Positions 16,012 through 20,817 of a stretch of DNA of 20,817 nt are shown here, piece after piece. The stretch is taken from assembly GCA_964443005.1 (NCBI GenBank), contig CAYUBI010000032.1, positions 1 to 20,817 of the forward strand, read 5' to 3'. Both the position numbers and the translations under genes were made by a program. Numbering within the stretch: the stretch's first letter is position 1; the number at the start of each line of letters is the position of its first letter. The stretch is from CAYUBI01 sp964443005 (lineage in GTDB: Bacteria > Margulisbacteria > Riflemargulisbacteria > GWF2-35-9 > CAYUBI01). The notes under the pieces are model-generated. The model made no database searches. It saw nothing but the letters and a program-made list of their open reading frames with translations, and had not been told where the DNA came from.

Positions 16012-17837
16012 GCGTTGTAGTTAGGTAGTACTTTTTTGATTTCTGCTTTTAGCTGTTCGATATTTAGTGGATTGGTTAGCGCAATTTGAAGTAATTTTTG
16101 TACGCGTTCAACAAGATCTTTATAAGGTAGCTTTTCATGTTTAGCTACCATAATTTTTGTATTTGTAGTTGTTATTAATTCTTCATTAGCTGAAAATAGT
16201 TCTTCGTACATTTTTTCGCCAGGCCTCATTCCAATGTATTCGATATCAATGTCAATGCCAAGGGTTAAGCCTGATAAATGAATTAAATCTTTGGCTAAAT
16301 CTGAAATTTTGACAGGCTCGCCCATGTCTAAAACATATATTTCGCCTCCATGTGCCATGCTTCCAGCTTGGAGTACTAGCTGCACAGCTTCTGGGATTGT
16401 CATGAAAAAACGTGTAACTTCTGGATGGGTCACAGTAATTGGCCCTCCGTTTTCAATTTGTTTTTTGAAAAGAGGAATAACACTACCCCGACTGCCTAAA
16501 ACATTTCCAAATCGAACGGTAACAAATTGCGTTTCACTGATTTTATTTTTATGTTGAATAACCATTTCTGCAATACGCTTGCAAGCACCCATAATGTTGG
16601 TCGGATTGTTTGCTTTATCTGTTGAAATCATGACAAATTTTTCACACATATATAAATCTGCTGCATCTGCAACATTGAGTGTTCCAAAAATGTTGTTTCG
16701 AATAGCTTCATCTGGGTTTTCTTCCATTAAGGGTACGTGCTTATGTGCTGCTGCATGAAATACAACATCTGGCTGATAAAGTGCAAATAATTTATGAATT
16801 TTTTTGCGTTCTCGAACATCACAAATAATAGATTTGACATTCAAAAACGGATGACTTTTTTTCAGTTCATTTTCAATATGGTAAATGGAATTTTCTCCAT
16901 GACCTAGAAGAAGAAGTTGTTTAGGGTTAAATTTGGATACTTGACGCGATAATTCCGAGCCAATAGAACCTCCAGCACCTGTAATTAAAATACATTTATT
17001 GCTAATATAACTAGTAATTTCTTTTAGATTCATATCGATTTGATCACGCCGAAGTAAATCTTCGATATTAACGTCCCGAATTTGATTAACTGTAATGTTG
17101 TCATCCATTATTTCATTGATTCCTGGTACGATTCGAAAGGGAATTGATGTTGTTTTGCACTGATTGATGATTTCGCGGATACGTTTTCCTGAGGCAGAGG
17201 GAATTGCTAGAACAACTTCATCGATATTATCCAGTTCACTTGAAAGAATTGTGTCCAAATCGCTAATTTTTCCAATGACTGGAACTCCGTTGATTAATTG
17301 GCCTACTTTGCGTTCATCATCATCTAAACATCCAATAATCTCAATTTCTTTGATTGCATTGTCTTGTTTGATCAACATTGCAGCTGCTTGTCCAGCACCA
17401 ATTAAGAGAACTTTTTTAGCATTGACTGGTTTTCCGTTTTGTAATCGCAAAATTTCCATATACATGCGAAAAGATAATCGAATACCTCCAATAAATATAA
17501 CAGTAAAGAGGCTATCAATAATGAGTACCCGAACATCTACTGTAATAAAAGGTTGCGAATATATAAAAGCAAAACTAAACACGGTACTTAGTAAAATTGC
17601 TTTAATAAGATTAAGTAATTCTGGCGTACTTGCATAACGTAATAACAAGGTATAAAGATTGAAATACATGAAAAATAATAATTTGATGATCAATAACACG
17701 GCAAACACTTGCAAATATGCTTGAATTGCCTTAAAGTTCCATGCAAACGCAATCAAAATAGAAAATGCGTACGATAAAAAAAGAGTAGCAAGATCAAGAA
17801 ATATCAAGCTAATTATTTTTCGATTAAATTTTAACAT
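16008..17837 (-). CDS. membrane nucleotide-sugar 4,6-dehydratase, CapD/WbpM/PglF family
   Basis: Likely a UDP-N-acetylglucosamine-type 4,6-dehydratase that starts synthesis of modified sugars for polysaccharide or glycoprotein; 609 residues. Four transmembrane segments at about 9-31, 42-63, 77-97 and 103-122. A first Rossmann fold follows (VLLIGAGQAA, 143-152) with LDDDERKVGQLINGVPVIG, then the catalytic long-SDR domain: ITGAGGSIGSELSRQ (285-299), HAAAHKHVPLME, ISTDKANNPTN and M416-x3-K420. Methionine in place of tyrosine is the WbpM/PglF-type active site. MRPGEKMYEELF is also typical. No Shine-Dalgarno before ATG 17837. Divergent from the HAD gene across 39 bp. Together with gmd and GT2 it points to elaborate surface sugars. 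Confidence 0.92.
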   Translation of the reverse strand: MLKFNRKIISLIFLDLATLFLSYAFSILIAFAWNFKAIQAYLQVFAVLLIIKLLFFMYFNLYTLLLRYASTPELLNLIKAILLSTVFSFAFIYSQPFITVDVRVLIIDSLFTVIFIGGIRLSFRMYMEILRLQNGKPVNAKKVLLIGAGQAAAMLIKQDNAIKEIEIIGCLDDDERKVGQLINGVPVIGKISDLDTILSSELDNIDEVVLAIPSASGKRIREIINQCKTTSIPFRIVPGINEIMDDNITVNQIRDVNIEDLLRRDQIDMNLKEITSYISNKCILITGAGGSIGSELSRQVSKFNPKQLLLLGHGENSIYHIENELKKSHPFLNVKSIICDVRERKKIHKLFALYQPDVVFHAAAHKHVPLMEENPDEAIRNNIFGTLNVADAADLYMCEKFVMISTDKANNPTNIMGACKRIAEMVIQHKNKISETQFVTVRFGNVLGSRGSVIPLFKKQIENGGPITVTHPEVTRFFMTIPEAVQLVLQAGSMAHGGEIYVLDMGEPVKISDLAKDLIHLSGLTLGIDIDIEYIGMRPGEKMYEELFSANEELITTTNTKIMVAKHEKLPYKDLVERVQKLLQIALTNPLNIEQLKAEIKKVLPNYNA

Positions 17838-17839
17838 TA

Positions 17840-17854
17840 TTGATAGTTTATCAA
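17840..17854. promoter_or_regulatory. inverted repeat between two divergent genes
   Basis: TTGATA-GTT-TATCAA is a perfect 6-bp inverted repeat with a 3-nt centre. It starts 3 bp from the dehydratase ATG (17837) and lies 22 bp from the HAD ATG (17877). In such a short divergent region it could be an operator; as an RNA hairpin it would be weak and AT-rich. Confidence 0.4.
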
Positions 17855-17876
17855 AAAAGAAGGAATCTGAATACCT

Positions 17877-18779
17877 ATGGTCTTATGGATTGTTTTTGAT
17901 ATTGATGGCGTACTTGTTAATGTAGATCGTTCATATTTTCAAGCGATTTATGACAGCATTTTTGCTCATTTTCCTAATGATATTACACGTACAGATATCC
18001 TAACAATTAAAAATACAGTTGGATTTAATAATGATTGGGATGCTGCTTATGCATTATATGTGTATTATTGGGCAAGGTCTCAGTCTACCATGATTCCAAA
18101 ATCGTTATCTGATTTTCTCGTTCAATTTAGTACGCCATCTGTACAAAAGATTATTGAATTTGTTGAAAAACGATTGCCTATGTTGCTTTTAACGTATGCT
18201 GAGCTAAAAGATGAGTTTCAGGCTAGATATTTAGGACAACAAATTTTCAGATCGTTGTATGATCGTAAGCCTCCTTTAGTTATTGAATCTGGTTTATGGG
18301 AAACGGAAACACTTATTTTTGATTCAACAATACTTAGCCAATTAGCTGCATCAGCTAAGTTAGCCATTATTACTGGTCGTACGCCTGAGGAAGCGGCTAT
18401 GGTACTTGCGCATTTTGGAATTGCTTCATTTTTTGAGCATATTATTTCTGTGGAAGATCCTGTATTTGCTGCTGCAGTTCAGCAATCCTTAGTTGGGTCG
18501 TCTCTTGGACGAGATAAATCTAACCCGCTTTGGATTAAAATTTTGGCAGATAAAGAAAAAATAGCTAGCACAATGCCGATTGTGTATATTGGTGATACAG
18601 TTAATGATATTCAGTTAGTTAATCATGCCAAATCTGATTTTATGATTCGTAGTATTGGTTTTGTTCATAATGCTAATCAAAAGAAAATGGATTTGTTACG
18701 TGTGCAAGGTGCAGACAATGTTGCAGGAACTGTAGCTGACGTAGTTTGTTTATTAACAAATCAGTTTTCTAAAGTTTAA
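17877..18779 (+). CDS. HAD superfamily IA hydrolase
   Basis: 300-residue phosphatase-like protein of the haloacid dehalogenase superfamily, matching the pattern of the TIGR01548-type hypothetical group. Motif I is WIVFDIDGVLVNVDRSY with nucleophile D8 and acid D10; a large alpha-helical cap covers about 20-150; motif II is AIITGRT; motif IV is YIGDTVNDIQLV. A lysine for motif III is probably in NPLWIKIL. AAGGA lies 12 nt before the ATG (17860-17864). Some relatives are fused to or neighbour histidine biosynthesis genes, but nothing of that pathway is seen here, so the substrate is open. Its TAA interlocks with that of ygiQ on the other strand. Confidence 0.85.
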   Translation: MVLWIVFDIDGVLVNVDRSYFQAIYDSIFAHFPNDITRTDILTIKNTVGFNNDWDAAYALYVYYWARSQSTMIPKSLSDFLVQFSTPSVQKIIEFVEKRLPMLLLTYAELKDEFQARYLGQQIFRSLYDRKPPLVIESGLWETETLIFDSTILSQLAASAKLAIITGRTPEEAAMVLAHFGIASFFEHIISVEDPVFAAAVQQSLVGSSLGRDKSNPLWIKILADKEKIASTMPIVYIGDTVNDIQLVNHAKSDFMIRSIGFVHNANQKKMDLLRVQGADNVAGTVADVVCLLTNQFSKV

Positions 18780-20509
18780 TACATTAATTTGTTTGATTTT
18801 TCTCCAAGAATTGTGAGTGCTTTTTTGACTAATTTATGATTTGTGGCTAATGTTGGTTGTAATAATGCACGTTGTATGAGTCGTTCTTCTCCTTTAGGTA
18901 CATGAATCGGTTTCATTGTAAAAGGATTCATTTCGCAATAATACATTGCTGCAGATAAGGTCATAGGAATGGGGGTAAAATTTTGTACTTGTTCAATACG
19001 TAAATGATGGGTGTGCATATACGTTGCAAGGTCAAACATGTGTTTTAATGTAGAGCCAGGATGTGATGACATAAAATAGGGAATAACATATTGTTGTTTA
19101 TTGCAATTGTGTGAAATTTTCTTAAAAGAATCAACAAATTGTTCATATATCGGTAGCATTGGTTTTTGCATGAGTGTTAATACCTCTGCAGAAATATGTT
19201 CAGGTGCAATGCTTAGTTGGCCGCCTACATGATGTTGGATTAATTCGCGAAGATAAGGTAAACAGTTTAGCGACATATCATAGCGAATTCCTGAACGAAT
19301 AAAAACATGACGAATACCTGGTAATGAACGGATTTTTTTTAAAAGACGAATTTGTTTTTCATGGTCAATTTGAAAATGAATACATTGTTTGGGAATTAGG
19401 CAGCTTAAACGCGAACAGCCTGTGGGTTGGTCGCATGAGCATCCGTACATATTGGCAGAGGGTCCGCCAACGTCTTCAATAACACCTTTAAAATTAGGAT
19501 CACATTGAATAATAGTTTCAATTTCCTTAAGAATTGACGTTTCAGAGCGACTGCTAATGAATTTACCTTGATGTAGAGTAAGTGTGCAAAATGAACATCC
19601 TCCACAACATCCTCGATGAGTAACAACTGAGTTTTGTACAAATCGATAACCAGGAATTGTCTTTTGATAGCGAGGATGAGCTTGTCGTGTAAATGGTAGC
19701 GTAAATAGTTGTTCCCATTCAGTTGCAGGTAATGTATCTGGTGGGTGCACGATTACGAATTTTCCCTGACAAGATTGAACAATGGTGGCCGGTTGTTTTT
19801 TTGCACATTCATGTTCATGATCTAATACACTCTTAAGATATATTTGTTTATCAGATATAATTTCTTCGTGAGAGGGAAGTTGTAGGTGTTCTTGATTCGG
19901 AAGATAATTTGAAATAATGGCTGTGTTTTTGATGTTAACAATAGGGCTGTTGTTTTGGAGACAGCGTGCAATTTCAGCAATAGCTTTTTCAGCCATGCCA
20001 TATACAAGAATATCTGCTCTGCTATCCCAAAGAATAGATCGTCTTAGATTATTGCTCCAAAAATCGTAATAGCTGAGTCGTCGCAAGCTGGCTTCAATGC
20101 CACCAATAATGATTGGAACTGTAGGAAATAATTTTCGAATACAGTTTGAATAGACTGTGACTGCTCGATCAGGTCGTTGATTCGGTATTCCTGCTTCCGA
20201 GTATTCGTCTGTTTTTCTAGGTCGTTTGTCTGCTGTATAGTTTGCTACCATGGAATCCAAATTTCCTGCACTAATACCGAAAAATAGGCGGGGTTGACCT
20301 AAGGTTAAAAAATCTTTATCCTGCGTCCAATCTGGCTGTGCAATAATGCCAACAGTATATCCTAGAGATTCTAAGTAACGTCCAATTAACGCAGTGCCAA
20401 ATGACGGATGATCAATGTACGCATCTCCAGTAATCAGGATGATATCTAGGCTGTTCCATCCTTTTTGGGATATTTCGTTATAGGTAGTTGGTAAAAAGGG
20501 AAATGACAT
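18776..20509 (-). CDS. ygiQ: YgiQ-family radical SAM protein
   Basis: 577-residue radical SAM protein of unknown reaction. The N-terminal domain opens FLPTTYNEISQKGW followed by DIILITGDAYIDHPSFG and GIIAQPDW, all typical of YgiQ. The radical SAM cluster motif is C301-x3-C305-x2-C308 in HRGCCGGCSFC. A second cysteine cluster, C357, C359, C365, C370 and C376, follows MYG and could hold another iron-sulfur centre. Later marks are HVFIRSGIRYD, LSIAPEHIS and YFMSSHPGS. Start ATG 20509 fits the family N-terminus. It shares one base with the stop of the upstream transposase-like frame (TAATG), and its own stop overlaps the HAD stop by 4 bp. TATAAT ends 3 nt before its ATG. Confidence 0.94.
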   Translation of the reverse strand: MSFPFLPTTYNEISQKGWNSLDIILITGDAYIDHPSFGTALIGRYLESLGYTVGIIAQPDWTQDKDFLTLGQPRLFFGISAGNLDSMVANYTADKRPRKTDEYSEAGIPNQRPDRAVTVYSNCIRKLFPTVPIIIGGIEASLRRLSYYDFWSNNLRRSILWDSRADILVYGMAEKAIAEIARCLQNNSPIVNIKNTAIISNYLPNQEHLQLPSHEEIISDKQIYLKSVLDHEHECAKKQPATIVQSCQGKFVIVHPPDTLPATEWEQLFTLPFTRQAHPRYQKTIPGYRFVQNSVVTHRGCCGGCSFCTLTLHQGKFISSRSETSILKEIETIIQCDPNFKGVIEDVGGPSANMYGCSCDQPTGCSRLSCLIPKQCIHFQIDHEKQIRLLKKIRSLPGIRHVFIRSGIRYDMSLNCLPYLRELIQHHVGGQLSIAPEHISAEVLTLMQKPMLPIYEQFVDSFKKISHNCNKQQYVIPYFMSSHPGSTLKHMFDLATYMHTHHLRIEQVQNFTPIPMTLSAAMYYCEMNPFTMKPIHVPKGEERLIQRALLQPTLATNHKLVKKALTILGEKSNKLMY

Positions 20510-20817
20510 TAGATTATATTCTGTAAGCTAATAGAGCTTTTCTTGTTTTTATCCATTTGCCAATATAATTGATTGTTCATGATATATTTTTTGATTATCA
20601 GTAACGAGTTTTCGTTATTGACAATACTTTCATAATAATTGCGTTGCCATATTTCAATTAATGTTGTATTTTGTCGTGCCCATTTTGTGACACCGATTTT
20701 GTATCCGCGGATAATAGCACCGATCGTTTTGCTTGTTCCATTAGGCCGTTGAGCTGGGAGTTGGGGCGATGGCGCTACTATCGTCGTTGGCGATGACTGA
20801 GCTGGGAGTTGGGGCGA
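20509..20817 (-). CDS. REP-associated-type Y1 transposase, C-terminal part (runs off window)
   Basis: Minus-strand frame open from the window edge to TAA at 20511-20509, 102 residues visible. After a proline-rich linker it reads IGAIIRGYKIGVTKWARQ, then IWQRNYYESIV and a final helix with YIMNNQLYWQMD. This matches the end of the Transposase_17/Y1 (IS200-like, REP-associated) domain, whose usual form is WQRNYYEHIIR and NPLKW. Here the His of that motif is Ser and the Pro of NPL is Gln, so the domain is diverged. The HUH motif lies outside the window. Its stop overlaps the ygiQ start (TAATG). Whether it is an active element or a retained cellular protein cannot be told from this part. Confidence 0.8.
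   Translation of the reverse strand, partial: SPQLPAQSSPTTIVAPSPQLPAQRPNGTSKTIGAIIRGYKIGVTKWARQNTTLIEIWQRNYYESIVNNENSLLIIKKYIMNNQLYWQMDKNKKSSISLQNII
20750..20817. repeat. 48-bp-period repeat in the transposase linker, reaching the window edge
   Basis: TGAGCTGGGAGTTGGGGCGA occurs at 20750-20769 and 20798-20817 without mismatch, start-to-start 48 bp. Because 48 is 16 codons the repeat stays in frame on the minus strand and gives SPQLPAQ twice, separated by SSPTTIVAP. The stretch is richer in G+C than the surrounding sequence. The second copy ends exactly at the last base given, so more copies may lie beyond. Confidence 0.85.

Noticed and set aside
17164..17637. 157-codon plus-strand open frame
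   Set aside because: It is antisense to the well-supported membrane dehydratase and its translation has no domain character.
12007..18779. A defence island around the SNF2 helicase
   Set aside because: No nuclease, methyltransferase, TIR, toxin or other defence gene is nearby; the neighbours are glycan and housekeeping genes.
20750..20817. Start of a CRISPR array or noncoding repeat array at the window end
   Set aside because: The unit keeps the reading frame of a transposase-family protein and encodes a proline-rich linker; there are only two copies and the spacing is 48 bp with part of the unit coding the same protein.
1..20817. tRNA, rRNA or riboswitch genes
   Set aside because: Reading the intergenic gaps gave no cloverleaf, TTCGA-type arm or known riboswitch core, and almost no gap is long enough; a tRNAscan or Rfam search was not possible here.

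Overview
The window is AT-rich and densely packed with bacterial chromosomal genes. It suggests a diderm (outer-membrane) bacterium from a little-studied lineage: an LptD-like outer-membrane assembly protein sits among MreB, YqeG-type HAD phosphatase, three-subunit-type PurS/PurQ and surface-sugar genes. Ordinary TGA stops are used (dnaB, lptD-like, mreB, purQ), so the code is standard. The mix would fit a Margulisbacteria/WOR-1-like or Cyanobacteria-related lineage, but that is an inference from gene content and would need phylogeny to confirm.

Layout. 1-282: edge sequence and short direct repeats upstream of uvrA. 283-7528: a tightly overlapping plus-strand cluster of uvrA, dnaB, lptD-like, a tandem double-ArsR regulator and gmd, probably one transcription unit. 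7529-7857: a small minus-strand gene (59 aa, Cys-rich) divergent from purS-purQ (7858-8796). 8785-8898: a 37-aa minus-strand ORF with a consensus Shine-Dalgarno, tail-to-tail with purQ and divergent from yqeG (8962-9495). 9458-11868: mreB-rlmD on the minus strand, coupled through a TTGA overlap. 12007-16011: a family 2 glycosyltransferase followed by a SWIM-SNF2 helicase. 16008-17837: a membrane-bound nucleotide-sugar dehydratase of the CapD/WbpM/PglF type on the minus strand, divergent from a HAD phosphatase (17877-18779). 18776-20509: a YgiQ-family radical SAM protein on the minus strand, preceded (20509-20817, running off the window) by the C-terminal part of a REP-associated-type (Y1) transposase with a proline-rich 48-bp repeat.

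How the genes fit together. Three genes serve surface glycans or the envelope (gmd, the GT2 enzyme, the CapD-like dehydratase), and lptD-like gives the outer-membrane route. uvrA, dnaB and the SNF2 helicase handle DNA. purS and purQ supply two subunits of FGAM synthase, whose PurL is not in the window. Genome packing is extreme: head-to-tail genes overlap by 1 to 11 bp and three convergent pairs overlap at their stop codons. No strong intrinsic terminator was seen anywhere.

No complete new defence or mobile system is visible. The most interesting items are the fused double-ArsR regulator inside the envelope cluster, two unannotatable small proteins, the repeat-bearing and partly degenerate transposase coupled to ygiQ, and several first-in-operon genes with no Shine-Dalgarno.
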